Shown here: in pieces, positions 16,098 through 24,783 of the stretch
Numbering within the stretch: position 1 is the stretch's first letter
Layout: each line of letters opens with the position of its first letter
Source of the DNA: Solobacterium sp.
Lineage (GTDB): Bacteria; Bacillota_I; Bacilli_A; Erysipelotrichales; Erysipelotrichaceae
Assembly (NCBI GenBank): GCA_017536885.1
Contig: JAFWCM010000224.1
Location: forward strand, 1-42,012
Reading direction: 5' to 3'
DNA: 42,012 bases
Translations under genes and position numbers: made by a program
Notes under the pieces: generated by a model
The model's database searches: none
What the model saw: only the letters and a program-made list of their open reading frames with translations
What the model was told of the DNA's origin: nothing

Positions 16098-17454
16098 AGA
16101 TAAAATCCTCCGGATGGTAGCCGGGGCCATAGACCCCGAAGATGATCGCAATCGCGATGAGCACTGCGTAGAACCCCCAGCGCAGAAGGATGAACCGGCC
16201 GGCCAGCACCTCAATCATGTCCCACCGGTAACGCAGAATATCCGTGATCACAAGCACCAGCACGATCGCCAGGCACAGGTACCATTCATTTATGACAAGG
16301 CCGGCAGCGGCCGGATCAAAGGAAGCGAGGTTTACAGGGGAAAGCCGCGAGAACACGGAAACGGTGTCCGCCATCGAAGCGCTCTGAAACGGCACCCAAA
16401 GCAATGCGGCAAGGGCAAAATTGATGATCACAAGCAGCGGCTTCAGAACCCTGACCCAGGACTGCCCCCGGAAGAAAGAAGCGATGATGTTTTCGATGAT
16501 ATTCAGGATGCCGTGGCCAAGACCCCAGAGGAGAAACATCATCGTATTGCCATGCCACATACCGCTCACCAGGAATACGATCAGAATATTCAGATATTTG
16601 CGGGCTTTGCCTCTGCGGCTGCCGCCGAGAGGAATATAAATATAATCGCGCAGCCAGGAAGACAGAGAGATATGCCATCTCTTCCAGAATTCCATCAGGG
16701 AAGAAGAACAGTACGGCGCGTGGAAGTTGCGCGCACTGTCAAATCCCATCATGCGGGCGATGCCGATCGCGGTATTGGAATAGGAATCGAAGTCCGCATA
16801 GATGTAAAACGCATAGAGAATCACGGCGATCACCGTGTAGATTCCGCTGAGCCCGGGGGCGTAGAACCGGTCCGTCACAGATTTGAGGAAATCGGCGATC
16901 ACGAGTTTCTCAAACAGACCGAGACACATCTGCAGGAATCCGTTTTTCTGCTTTCGGTAGTCGAAGACAAAGGGACTGTTCAGCGCATCAAAAAACGGCT
17001 GCGGCCTTTGGATGGGTCCTGCCATGAAAAACGGGAAAAAGCAGATGTAGTCGATCAAAGATACGGGATCCTGAACCGGAACGGTTTTCTTATGCACCTC
17101 CGTCAGGAAGGAGATCGCCCGGAAGGTGTAGAAGGAAATGCCCAGCGGCATAAGGATCGAGGTCCCGGTGAAAAAGCCGGCGTATTTGAAAAAGGCAAGA
17201 CCCAGCACCGGCAGAACACAGAGCAGAATCAGGATCTTTCTGTCTTCCTTCTTTGCGGATATCTTCTGCCCGAGGAATATATAAATGCAGAGGACCAGCA
17301 CATAGATGCCGTTGATCGGGCTGGAACTGATCAGAACAAGAAAGATGAGATTGGCGAGAAGCACCAGATACTTTCTCGTCTTATTGTGAAAGATCCACGA
17401 AAAAAACGCCGATCCGAGAGAAAACAGAACATATTGCAGAGACAGGATATTCAT
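16084..17454 (-). CDS. MBOAT-family membrane O-acyltransferase B
   Basis: A 456-aa polytopic protein. The ATG at 17454 is chosen because it overlaps the stop of the HAD gene (ATGA) and lies 8 bases after AAGGAG; a GTG 9 bases upstream would lie within that spacer. MBOAT motifs: LGISFYTFRAISFLTEV, FPFFMAGPIQRP, YADFDSYSN, SSSLMEFWKRWHISLSSWLR and the following YIYIPLGGSRRG, then SGMWHG (His301) and a second His at 314. The FPFFMAGPIQRP and SGMWHG forms are close to AlgI/PatA-type enzymes. It pairs with the SGNH gene that overlaps its 3' end. It differs widely from MBOAT A outside the motifs, so the two pairs probably have different acceptors. Confidence 0.9.
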   Translation of the reverse strand: MNILSLQYVLFSLGSAFFSWIFHNKTRKYLVLLANLIFLVLISSSPINGIYVLVLCIYIFLGQKISAKKEDRKILILLCVLPVLGLAFFKYAGFFTGTSILMPLGISFYTFRAISFLTEVHKKTVPVQDPVSLIDYICFFPFFMAGPIQRPQPFFDALNSPFVFDYRKQKNGFLQMCLGLFEKLVIADFLKSVTDRFYAPGLSGIYTVIAVILYAFYIYADFDSYSNTAIGIARMMGFDSARNFHAPYCSSSLMEFWKRWHISLSSWLRDYIYIPLGGSRRGKARKYLNILIVFLVSGMWHGNTMMFLLWGLGHGILNIIENIIASFFRGQSWVRVLKPLLVIINFALAALLWVPFQSASMADTVSVFSRLSPVNLASFDPAAAGLVINEWYLCLAIVLVLVITDILRYRWDMIEVLAGRFILLRWGFYAVLIAIAIIFGVYGPGYHPEDFIYVTF

Positions 17455-18011
17455 TTCCCCCACTCCTTCAGACGGTCCCCTTTGACAAGATATGCCTTCT
17501 CGGAGATCTCGGCCAGCGGGGTGTCGGAATAGGAATCGGAATAGAACTCCTGAATCTTCCCGTCGGGATACTTCTCATAGAAGCGGCGCACCTTCTCTTT
17601 GCCATGGCAGTTGAGGCCTTCGTATTTCCCGGTATGCATGTTTACCGGGCTGGCCATGCAGGCTTTGATTCCGGTCTTTTCGCAGAAGGATCGGATCAGA
17701 AATTCCGGACTTGCGGAAATGACCAGATCATCTTCTTTCTGGCGCTGCTTATAGAGATCCTTGACGTGATCGAGATGGGAAGAGGTGTATTCGTCGATGA
17801 AGTTTTCCATGTCGTCAACGAAAGTGAACATGTGATACATGTTTTCCTTGAAGGTCTGCTTTTTCATGATATGAAGCACGAAAAGCAGTCCGCAGATCGC
17901 GGTTCTCGGAATCGAAAGCAGCGTCTTTGGCCGGTGGGCATAGGAATAGAGCACCAGTCCGAACGTGCTGTCACCGCGGTAAATCGTGTCATCCCAGTCG
18001 TATACGTTCAC
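17451..18011 (-). CDS. HAD-superfamily phosphatase (HAD-IB type)
   Basis: A 186-aa soluble protein with all four HAD motifs: DWDDT at 5-9 (nucleophile Asp5, acid Asp7), the serine of VISASPEF near 98-102, a lysine in the K-V-R-R region and YSDSYSDTPL near 157-166. The helical cap between motifs I and II resembles phosphoserine-phosphatase-like HAD-IB enzymes. It starts at GTG, supported by GGGGAG 6 bases before it and by the DWDDT motif so near the N-terminus. It lies 3 bp after a DUF6056 gene and overlaps MBOAT B by 4 bp. The substrate may be a phosphorylated sugar, lipid or glycerol compound of the same pathway; this is inference. Confidence 0.85.
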   Translation of the reverse strand: MNVYDWDDTIYRGDSTFGLVLYSYAHRPKTLLSIPRTAICGLLFVLHIMKKQTFKENMYHMFTFVDDMENFIDEYTSSHLDHVKDLYKQRQKEDDLVISASPEFLIRSFCEKTGIKACMASPVNMHTGKYEGLNCHGKEKVRRFYEKYPDGKIQEFYSDSYSDTPLAEISEKAYLVKGDRLKEWGK

Positions 18012-18014
18012 AGT

Positions 18015-19490
18015 TCACTCCCCGAAGATCGTTGTCGCGTTATAATCTTCCAGATAATAGAATATCAGATGCAGGTCCTGATTCAGATCATAATATTCCT
18101 TGAAATAATACATATGCGTATCATCCCCCTCCTGCACGTTGGCGGAGTGGATCGATTCATCCGGGTAGGCAAGAAGCCAGGCGTCGCCGGCATCAGGCCG
18201 GACACGGTAGTATTCGATCTCGGAATACCGTTTGACATTGATCAGATGAACCATGTGGTAAATCTCGTAGAGACCGGCCATGCGGAAGGTCATGCCGGCC
18301 AGAAACAGCACGGCGGCCGCGGCCGTCCCGGCTTTGTTGAGGTCGAGATCATCCGTGTTGTACAGCGCCGCAAGGATCAGAAGATACACCGTGTAAAGAC
18401 CCGAGCGGCTGTCGAAGATCGGCGATACCAGCATCACGAGATCCGCGCCCAAAGCGCATAACAGCATCCAGATCAGAAACCACTTCTTCTTCCGGTCCTC
18501 TTCATAGGCCAGCGTCATGAGCACAATATCGATACAGAGGAAAAGATCCAGTCCCCCGTTCTGCAATACGATCCCCATCGCAAGCAAAGCGATCATCGCC
18601 CAGCCAATCCAGCCGATCCGCTTCCGGTTCTGATAATAGGAAAGGCCGAAGGAAAAAAACACAAATCCCGTGATCCATGCATGTTCGGTAAATGCATGTT
18701 CGAGAAACAGCGGCCAGTTCTGCGCGATCTTCTGCGTCAGGCTCAGGGCGCCGAACGCCGCGTTGTCGCCGCTCATGCGCAGGGCCGCCCCGGGCGAAAG
18801 CAGAATGATCAATGTGCCGGCCAGGGCAAAGACTGTCACCGCTGCCATGGGTTTCAGTTTTCTGCGGTCGGAGAAAAACAGCCAGAGGAGCACCAGAAGA
18901 TCCGATCCCAGCATTAATGCCGCGGCATTTTCCATATAGAGCGGGATGCAGAGATTCAGAATGCAGAGGATCGGAAGACCGAAGCGGATCTGCCGGTTCT
19001 CCAGCAGAATCCAGCGCAGCAGCACCGTCTGGATCAGAAACAGGACCAGGGGCAGAACATAGGTCGTCCCCATGATCCAGGTATATGTCTGCATCCGCAG
19101 ATGATTCGATACCGAAAGCATCAGAAACCCGGCCAGGGCTGTCCGCATGACATCATGCCCTCTTCGTCTTGAAACAAAGACGAGAAGAAACAGGATTGCC
19201 GTAAAGAAAAGCGGATTGAGCACATTCCAGAGCCGCTTGTGCGGGGCCACGAGAAATCCCCAGAGCTCGCTGAGATATCGGCCGCTCCAGGTCTGATACA
19301 TATGAAAGGCCTGCACAAAGGGATTGTTCCATCGGCCGCCGACGGCATACACCCAGTCATCGCCCGAGGCCGGGGTCCAGTGGGTGATCAGAAGGAAAAA
19401 CAGAAAAAACACAACATGGATCGCGATCATGATCCAGGTGGTTTTCTTCAGTTCTTTGAGTTCCGCGCTTTTTTCCTTCAGTTTTGTCAT
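18015..19490 (-). CDS. DUF6056-like polytopic membrane protein (GT-C-like), copy 2
   Basis: A 491-aa membrane protein. The ATG at 19490 follows AGAGGA by about 4 bases, is 17 bp after the stop of the preceding gene, and is just before TM1; the longer reading runs back into that gene. TM1 is followed by SGDDWVYAVGG and YQTWSGRYLSELWGF. An acidic pair right after TM1 is typical of GT-C glycosyltransferases that use polyprenyl-phosphate sugars outside the membrane. About eleven membrane segments follow, then a 75-residue soluble tail. The first 100 residues match the upstream neighbour in pattern (SDDLGY..., MSWTGRSVAH), so the two are tandem paralogues. A sugar transferase role is inferred. Confidence 0.7.
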   Translation of the reverse strand: MTKLKEKSAELKELKKTTWIMIAIHVVFFLFFLLITHWTPASGDDWVYAVGGRWNNPFVQAFHMYQTWSGRYLSELWGFLVAPHKRLWNVLNPLFFTAILFLLVFVSRRRGHDVMRTALAGFLMLSVSNHLRMQTYTWIMGTTYVLPLVLFLIQTVLLRWILLENRQIRFGLPILCILNLCIPLYMENAAALMLGSDLLVLLWLFFSDRRKLKPMAAVTVFALAGTLIILLSPGAALRMSGDNAAFGALSLTQKIAQNWPLFLEHAFTEHAWITGFVFFSFGLSYYQNRKRIGWIGWAMIALLAMGIVLQNGGLDLFLCIDIVLMTLAYEEDRKKKWFLIWMLLCALGADLVMLVSPIFDSRSGLYTVYLLILAALYNTDDLDLNKAGTAAAAVLFLAGMTFRMAGLYEIYHMVHLINVKRYSEIEYYRVRPDAGDAWLLAYPDESIHSANVQEGDDTHMYYFKEYYDLNQDLHLIFYYLEDYNATTIFGE

Positions 19491-19507
19491 GGCATCCTCT
19501 GGATCGT

Positions 19508-21301
19508 TTACTTCTCGGTATAATGGCGGCTTCCCCGCTTCTCCAGCGAACTCCAGGTCACGGAGTCGAGGATTCTTCCGGTGAACCTGTCGATCGTCAC
19601 AATCGAGAGCCCCGGGTTGTCGTTGGTGCATTCAAGATTATCTACCAGAATATCGCAATAGGCGGGATCCTCTGCCGCATTTACGTAGACGAAATGGCCG
19701 TTGAGATCAAAGGCATCAGAAATCGGATTCTCCGACTTCACCACCGCACTGCCGGCGGAGGAGAACGTACCGATGAGATACCCTTCCCCGGCAAAGGAGG
19801 TGCCGAGCTTGGAGTTCACCATCCCGAACAGCGGTGCGTCGGCTTCCCGAAGATGACTGCTTGTCACGATGGAGACGCAGTCGGATCTCGTCAGAAGCGT
19901 ATCGAGATAGGCTTCCAGCTCAAAGAGGTTCATCAGCGTCGGATCGCCAGAGCGGTACAGCGCATTCCACTTGTCGAGCGTTGTGCTGGTTACAAAATTC
20001 AGTCCGTGAGTCAGGGCATAATTGCGGTTATTGACAAAGCCTTCGGATTCCAGGATGTCATTGAGCCCGTACATCGCATTGTACGGGGTGAAGAACTCGC
20101 TGTTGATTTCCGGCACCGTCGGACTCAGGTTCCAGAGATTCTTCTGCGCCTTCACCCAGGCTTCGCGGTTTTCAAACTGGTAGCGGGTATAGGAAAGATC
20201 AATCAGGGCATAGGCGTAATTGCGCAGAGCCAGCACGGAGAGCGCGCCGGCAAGGGCAGCCGAAAGCCAGGCGGTGTTCTTCTCATTCCGCAGAAGACAG
20301 AGAAGAGACAATGCCCCGATGATCACAAAGACGGTAGCGCCGAACATGGAGCGGTCAAACTCCACCGGCACCGGCGAAAGCAGAATCGCAAATACCGCCG
20401 CTGCCCCGGCCAGGGCGTAACATACCGGAATCATAAGCTCCTTCCCGGGTGTCTTTCGCAGCAGCGCCAGCGCAAGGAAGACGCTGAAGGCAATCCAGAG
20501 CGGAAGCTGGGCCCCGCTTTTTCCCAGGACATTGATGAAATTGATAAGATCATGGACCAGGGCATAGGCCTTTCCGCCCGTATTCACAAAATCCTGCGCC
20601 CGGACCGCATTGCCCGGGGATTCGATCATGATCAGAAAACCGAGCACGCAGCCGAAGAGCCCGAAGATCATCCAGGGCTCGGCACTTCCCTTCTCTCTCC
20701 GGTGCAGGCCGAGAAATGCCAGGGCAAGAAGAATACACGCTCCCCCGGTGTTCTCGTTGGTCCACCCTGCCAGCACGCCGAACAGGAAGAACGCCGATGC
20801 AGACAGCTTCGGTTTTTTCGGATGGAAGGGTTCTGCCCGCCGGTAGGTCCAGAGAAAGCCGAGAATGATCGAGGTGGTCCAGAGATAATTGCAGGAGCCG
20901 GTCTCCCAGAGGACGGTCTGTCCGAATACCGGCACAAAGAGAAATACCGCAAGCACCGAAAGAAGGTACAGAAGCGGTGTCACCGCCTCCTTCTTCCCCG
21001 CCGCATGCATCGCAATCAGCCGGCAGAAGACAGTAAATAACAGCGCATTGCAGAGATTGAAGATTCCCTTGGGAAGAGAGAGAAACAGGCGGGCGATGAT
21101 ATGGGCGACGCTTCTTCCCGTCCAGGACATGTACTGCACGTATTCCCGGCGGAAGATATCGATGAGGCCGCTGCTGATCGAATAGCCGAGATCATCCGAC
21201 GTCTTTACGGTCAGAACATTCAGAAGCAGCACAAGAAAAAACACCGCCAAAGAAAGACAGTTGAGTCGGGATTGAAAAAAGGTTCTGATCTTCTGGCCCA
21301 T
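19508..21301 (-). CDS. DUF6056-like polytopic membrane protein (GT-C-like), copy 1
   Basis: A 597-aa protein with TM1 at about residues 12-33, followed by KTSDDLGYSISSGL and YMSWTGRSVAHIIARLF, the DUF6056 signature with acidic residues in the first outer loop. About ten to twelve membrane segments lead to an outer C-terminal domain of about 200 residues (starting near ENREAWVKAQKNLWN and including SSTLDKWNALYRSGDPT-like and LDCILVDNLE-like stretches). The ATG has GGAG 7 bases upstream and its own extended -10 (TGA-TACAAT) about 27 bases before, so it may have an internal promoter. The layout is that of a GT-C glycosyltransferase acting on a lipid-linked or wall polymer; donor and acceptor are unknown. 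Confidence 0.7.
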   Translation of the reverse strand: MGQKIRTFFQSRLNCLSLAVFFLVLLLNVLTVKTSDDLGYSISSGLIDIFRREYVQYMSWTGRSVAHIIARLFLSLPKGIFNLCNALLFTVFCRLIAMHAAGKKEAVTPLLYLLSVLAVFLFVPVFGQTVLWETGSCNYLWTTSIILGFLWTYRRAEPFHPKKPKLSASAFFLFGVLAGWTNENTGGACILLALAFLGLHRREKGSAEPWMIFGLFGCVLGFLIMIESPGNAVRAQDFVNTGGKAYALVHDLINFINVLGKSGAQLPLWIAFSVFLALALLRKTPGKELMIPVCYALAGAAAVFAILLSPVPVEFDRSMFGATVFVIIGALSLLCLLRNEKNTAWLSAALAGALSVLALRNYAYALIDLSYTRYQFENREAWVKAQKNLWNLSPTVPEINSEFFTPYNAMYGLNDILESEGFVNNRNYALTHGLNFVTSTTLDKWNALYRSGDPTLMNLFELEAYLDTLLTRSDCVSIVTSSHLREADAPLFGMVNSKLGTSFAGEGYLIGTFSSAGSAVVKSENPISDAFDLNGHFVYVNAAEDPAYCDILVDNLECTNDNPGLSIVTIDRFTGRILDSVTWSSLEKRGSRHYTEK

Positions 21302-21327
21302 CGCTGTTCTCCATTAACTACTACGGT

Positions 21328-21336
21328 ATTGTATCA
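21328..21336 (-). promoter_or_regulatory. Extended -10 promoter upstream of DUF6056 copy 1
   Basis: TGA-TACAAT on the minus strand, in the 49-bp gap after the 146-aa hypothetical gene. There is no -35 match. It would add a second start site within the operon. Confidence 0.4.
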
Positions 21337-21350
21337 CAGCCCCGTTTTTC

Positions 21351-21791
21351 TTATGCGGCAGGCTCTGCCTCTTTCTTCGCTTTTTCCCTTTCTTCTTTTG
21401 CCTTCTGTTTTTCCTCTTTCAGCTCTGCCGTGCGGGACTTGTCAACATAATGGGTGGCGTAATTTCGTTCGATCGACGGATCGCCGGATTTGGAAAACCG
21501 CAGCCTGCGGGAAGACCCGCTGACACAATAGACGGTATAAGAGGGTTTCAGACCGTGACGCATTGCATAGGCCCGGATCTCCCGCATGATTTTCGTGAGT
21601 TTTGACAGATTCGTCTGGACCACGCGTTCGAGATAATCCACTCTTCCCGCCCGCCAGTTCCGGTAATCCTTTTCGCTGAGCAGTCCAAGCTCTTTCAGCA
21701 CTTCCACGGGGGCCGCAAACCCGCGTTTCCTGCACAGGCTGTCCATGGCCGCATCGACTCTTGCGATGCGCTTCTTATCGTTTTCGTTCAT
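21351..21791 (-). CDS. Conserved hypothetical protein, 146 aa
   Basis: A soluble helical protein with RVDAAMDSLCRKRGFAAPVEVL, EKDYRNWRAGRVDYLERVV and RLRFSKSGDPSIERNYATHY. I recognise this as a conserved hypothetical family that occurs in many bacteria (a short adaptor-like helical part, then a basic RLRFSK segment), but I know no function. The last 30 residues are alternating Lys/Glu and probably form a charged helix. There is no signal peptide. It follows the shikimate-kinase-like gene by 1 bp and has only a weak GGGA site, so it is likely translated by coupling. Its presence in a polysaccharide operon may be incidental. Confidence 0.6.
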   Translation of the reverse strand: MNENDKKRIARVDAAMDSLCRKRGFAAPVEVLKELGLLSEKDYRNWRAGRVDYLERVVQTNLSKLTKIMREIRAYAMRHGLKPSYTVYCVSGSSRRLRFSKSGDPSIERNYATHYVDKSRTAELKEEKQKAKEEREKAKKEAEPAA

Positions 21792-21792
21792 G

Positions 21793-22383
21793 TTAAATTC
21801 CCGGGTCCAGCCGGATTTCCGCTTCCGGCTCTTTCGGACCGCCTCCCTCCTCTTCGATCAGTTCCTTCAGCCGCAGCGCCGCCTCTTCGGGCGAATCATT
21901 GTTCACATTGAATCTGCGCTCGATATGCTTACGGACATTGTTGTAAAAGGTGAAATCCTTTTTGATCTCACGGATCAGGTAGGATTTATGGGCCGTCTTC
22001 CATTCCGGCCTGTCCACCGGATTGTTCTTTTCATCCACAATGATCACCCGTTCAAAGATGTGCTCCGGACTGTCTTCCAGGACGATACTGATCGTATCGG
22101 GACAAAGGACAAAAGGCCTGACCATCGTGTAGTAATACAGGGGCTGCACGGCAATCACCTTGTCTTCCGGATGGGTTTTGAAGATATGTTCCATCGTTTC
22201 TCTCTTGTTCCGGTCATACCCGTCGCCATACGTGCTGCGTGACAGTTCCCAGGAGGTTTTCCCCTTCAGCTTTTCCATCTCTTCCTGCTGGTTGAAAAAC
22301 GGAAGATTCATGAACTCCGCCAGTTTTCTTCCGATCGTATTCTTTCCGACACACGGGATTAAGAATAAAAGTATGTTCATCAT
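21793..22383 (-). CDS. Shikimate-kinase-like P-loop protein with altered Walker A
   Basis: A 196-aa protein from the ATG at 22383, which follows AAAGGA by 6 bases; a longer reading to 22536 runs into the divergent promoter and the YfhO gene and is rejected. The N-terminus, NILLFLIPCVGKNTIGRKLAEFMNLPFF, lines up with shikimate-kinase-type starts (IGxxGxGKSTxGxxLA...MPF). However the Walker A is shortened and lacks its first glycine: PCVGKNT in place of GxxGxGKS. Later segments (SIVLEDSPEHIFERV, PVDRPEWKTAHKSYLIREI) fit a nucleoside/small-molecule kinase lid and C-terminal region. It is the first gene of the long operon. A kinase activity on a sugar or other metabolite is possible, but the altered loop makes it uncertain. 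Confidence 0.65.
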   Translation of the reverse strand: MMNILLFLIPCVGKNTIGRKLAEFMNLPFFNQQEEMEKLKGKTSWELSRSTYGDGYDRNKRETMEHIFKTHPEDKVIAVQPLYYYTMVRPFVLCPDTISIVLEDSPEHIFERVIIVDEKNNPVDRPEWKTAHKSYLIREIKKDFTFYNNVRKHIERRFNVNNDSPEEAALRLKELIEEEGGGPKEPEAEIRLDPGI

Positions 22384-22451
22384 TTCCATTCCTTTCCGAA
22401 CGCATCTTCTTTCCTTTTCCGACAAGACACGAAAAACAGGTTCTTTCCCTG

Positions 22452-22459
22452 TATAATAA
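22452..22459. promoter_or_regulatory. Face-to-face overlapping -10 boxes of two divergent operons
   Basis: On the plus strand a perfect TATAAT (22452-22457) ends 11 bases before the YfhO ATG. On the minus strand TATTAT (22453-22458) could serve the 15-kb operon, whose first start is at 22383. The two boxes cover the same bases, so initiation in the two directions would be mutually exclusive. No convincing -35 is seen for either. A nearby ACAGG/CCCTGT pair (about 22436-22451) might be a regulator site. Confidence 0.5.
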
Positions 22460-22468
22460 CTGTTGTTT

Positions 22469-24739
22469 ATGGATAAGAAAAGAATGCCCGGCTGGGCAGT
22501 GCTTACAATCCTGGTCACATTGATCTCCCTTGTCATCTTTCTGCCTTATTTCATTACGGGAAAGGCTTTTATACTCGGCTGGGACATGCGCACGATCTAT
22601 TCCGGCAACTTTGAAAATCTGCGCACGATGGTTCAGGCGTTCCGGGATCACGGCACTCTTCCCTACTGGTCCTGGGTGAATTTTCTCGGCAATGATTTCT
22701 ATTCCAGCAAGCTGTTCTATTTCAACGACTTCTTTGAATACTTCTTTGCCTTTACCTCCCTTCCCTACAGCACCGCCATCGTATTCATGACCTATCTGCG
22801 CTACCTTACGGCCGCGCTTTCCTTTTATGCCTATTGCCGGTATCAGAAATACAGCGAACACACCTCTGTCCTAGGGTCATTGCTTTTTGCCTTTTCCGCG
22901 TATCTGATCCAGATCATGCGGGATCCCTTCTTCGCCAGTTATGTGACCTTTCTGCCCCTGTATTTTCTATCCGTGGACCGCTATATCCGCGAAGACCGCT
23001 TTTTCTTCTTCATCTTCATGGTCTTCTTCATGTACTTCAACAGCTATTACCTCTTCTACATGACGAGTCTTTTCACGATCCTGTACTTCATCTGGCGATG
23101 GAAAAAACAGTACGGAAATCTCAGAGGCATGATGAAGGAAGCCGTCAAGCTGATCGGCTATTATCTCGTCGGCTTTCTGACTGCGGGCATCATCGTGGTT
23201 CCGGAAATCCTGAATGTCCTGGCCAACAGCCGGGTGGGTGAACGAAGCGCATTGCTGTACTATCAGAGTCCGGTGCCCTATTTCAGCTTTCTGACCGGAC
23301 TGTTTACCCCCACCAGCATCACCGCCTACCGCACCGATGCGATCTCTTCCCTCTACCTCTACGACACCCCCAACCATCAGCTCATGGCCGCCTATCTCCA
23401 TGCCGGCAGCGTCACGGCGCTGTTACTGCCGCAGCTGTTTCAGAAGAAAGAGAGCCACCGGAAGTTTCATATCCTGGTCTTTGCGCTGATCACTGCCTTC
23501 TCTCTGATTCCGATTCTCAACTCCGTCATGCACGGATTCTCCGAGCCTTCCTTCCGCTGGCTGATCAATGCGGTATTCCTGATCATCGCCATGATTCTTC
23601 CGGTCATCGAGCACTATGACCGCATTGACCGGAAGCTGCTTCAGATCACTGCCGTGGTCCTTGCCCTGGCACTGATCATTTCCCCGCTGCTTTTTGCAAG
23701 GCTGATGAATGCCGGCGATATCCGCGAGGGATATTATTACCTTCTTGCCTGTGTTCCCTTCTTCTTCCTATCCGCCTATGCATTGCGAAAGGAATACCGG
23801 GGTCTGCTTACGGCAGTCACCGTGATCGAGATGATGGTGATTACCGGCTTCTCCTGTTACGGCAACGAGACGCAGCGCGAATACTCCAAGGCGGATACCG
23901 ACCGGATGTCGGTGATCCTCGGAGAGAAGAACTACTACAACGGCTGGACGCTGACCCTCGATGAACAAAACAAGGACAGCTTCTACCGCAGCTACATCGA
24001 CCGCGATTCCGTCTATTTCTCAAGAGGCACCAACTACAACCTCGATGAGAACATCATGGGAACCATGGCCTATGACAGCACGTATCTTGCAAGCACGAAC
24101 GATCTTGTGAAACTCGATCCCGAACGGGTCGTGGATTATCTGCCCTGGACCTTCGATATCGAAAACCCGGACATACTGAACCTCGTCTCGGTCAAATATG
24201 CGGTGATCGGAGAAAATGATCCCTGCCCGTTTAAAAACGGCATGCGGGTCGGGACCTTCGCCTCCTGGCCGGTCTATCTCAACCTCGATTACATCAACCT
24301 CGGCAAGACCTATACCGAAGGCGTGATCACCTATGATCAGTACCGGCCTTCGATGTCGGATCTCATCACGAGAACCGTCATCTGTCATCCGGAAGACAAG
24401 GAGGAGATCTATTCCCTGCTTTCCGATGAAGAGGTCATGTGCTACAGCGCCAGTGCCGGAGGGAATCATGTCAGTGCCGGTCTGAAGACGACAAAGCCGG
24501 GATTTGCGGTTTTGTCGGTGCCGTATGATGAGGGCTGGAGGGTCCTGCGCAACGGTCAGGAAGTCAGGACCTACTGCGTCAACGGCGGTATGACGGGCAT
24601 TGCGGTCACGGAGGGAGAAAACGACATCCAGATGTGGTTTACCCCGAAGGGTCTGAATCCCGGCAAGCTCTTCTCCCTTGCGGGTCTTGTGTGCCTGGCC
24701 GGCATCCTGATCTGGCGGGCATTCAAAAAGAACAGATGA
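22469..24739 (+). CDS. YfhO-family membrane protein (GT-C-like)
   Basis: A 756-aa protein with about twelve to thirteen membrane segments and the YfhO pattern: after TM1 comes ILGWDMRTIYSGNFENLR with acidic residues in the outer loop, then repeated aromatic membrane helices. An outer C-terminal domain ends with VLSVPYDEGWRVLRNGQEV, a motif of the family, and a last membrane helix. YfhO is linked in Bacillus and Listeria to glycosylation of lipoteichoic acid together with a polyprenyl-phosphate sugar synthase. The ATG at 22469 is preferred over a TTG 6 bases earlier. No Shine-Dalgarno is present and the -10 ends 11 bases before the ATG, so the mRNA may be leaderless. It stands alone on the plus strand, facing the PTPS-related gene. 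Confidence 0.85.
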   Translation: MDKKRMPGWAVLTILVTLISLVIFLPYFITGKAFILGWDMRTIYSGNFENLRTMVQAFRDHGTLPYWSWVNFLGNDFYSSKLFYFNDFFEYFFAFTSLPYSTAIVFMTYLRYLTAALSFYAYCRYQKYSEHTSVLGSLLFAFSAYLIQIMRDPFFASYVTFLPLYFLSVDRYIREDRFFFFIFMVFFMYFNSYYLFYMTSLFTILYFIWRWKKQYGNLRGMMKEAVKLIGYYLVGFLTAGIIVVPEILNVLANSRVGERSALLYYQSPVPYFSFLTGLFTPTSITAYRTDAISSLYLYDTPNHQLMAAYLHAGSVTALLLPQLFQKKESHRKFHILVFALITAFSLIPILNSVMHGFSEPSFRWLINAVFLIIAMILPVIEHYDRIDRKLLQITAVVLALALIISPLLFARLMNAGDIREGYYYLLACVPFFFLSAYALRKEYRGLLTAVTVIEMMVITGFSCYGNETQREYSKADTDRMSVILGEKNYYNGWTLTLDEQNKDSFYRSYIDRDSVYFSRGTNYNLDENIMGTMAYDSTYLASTNDLVKLDPERVVDYLPWTFDIENPDILNLVSVKYAVIGENDPCPFKNGMRVGTFASWPVYLNLDYINLGKTYTEGVITYDQYRPSMSDLITRTVICHPEDKEEIYSLLSDEEVMCYSASAGGNHVSAGLKTTKPGFAVLSVPYDEGWRVLRNGQEVRTYCVNGGMTGIAVTEGENDIQMWFTPKGLNPGKLFSLAGLVCLAGILIWRAFKKNR

Positions 24740-24758
24740 ATCTTCTCTGTTCTTTTTT
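24725..24758. terminator. Bidirectional terminator between the convergent YfhO and PTPS-related genes
   Basis: A 12-bp perfect stem AAAAAGAACAGA/TCTGTTCTTTTT with a 9-base loop that includes the YfhO stop codon. T runs follow on both strands, so it can end YfhO transcripts and transcripts coming from 27176. Confidence 0.85.
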
Positions 24759-24783
24759 CTGACCTCATGGAAAGCGGTTGTCT

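Noticed and set aside
15925-17532. 535-codon open frame on the plus strand across the MBOAT B gene
   Set aside because: Its translation is rich in His, Arg and Gln without any domain, and the minus strand encodes a clear MBOAT with start, stop and overlaps that fit.
19484-21040. 518-codon plus-strand open frame over DUF6056 copy 1
   Set aside because: Shadow frame with no ribosome site and no known motif; the minus-strand membrane protein explains the region.
22384-22536. N-terminal extension of the shikimate-kinase-like protein by 51 residues
   Set aside because: It would run through the divergent promoter and into the YfhO coding region, and its first ATG lacks a ribosome site.
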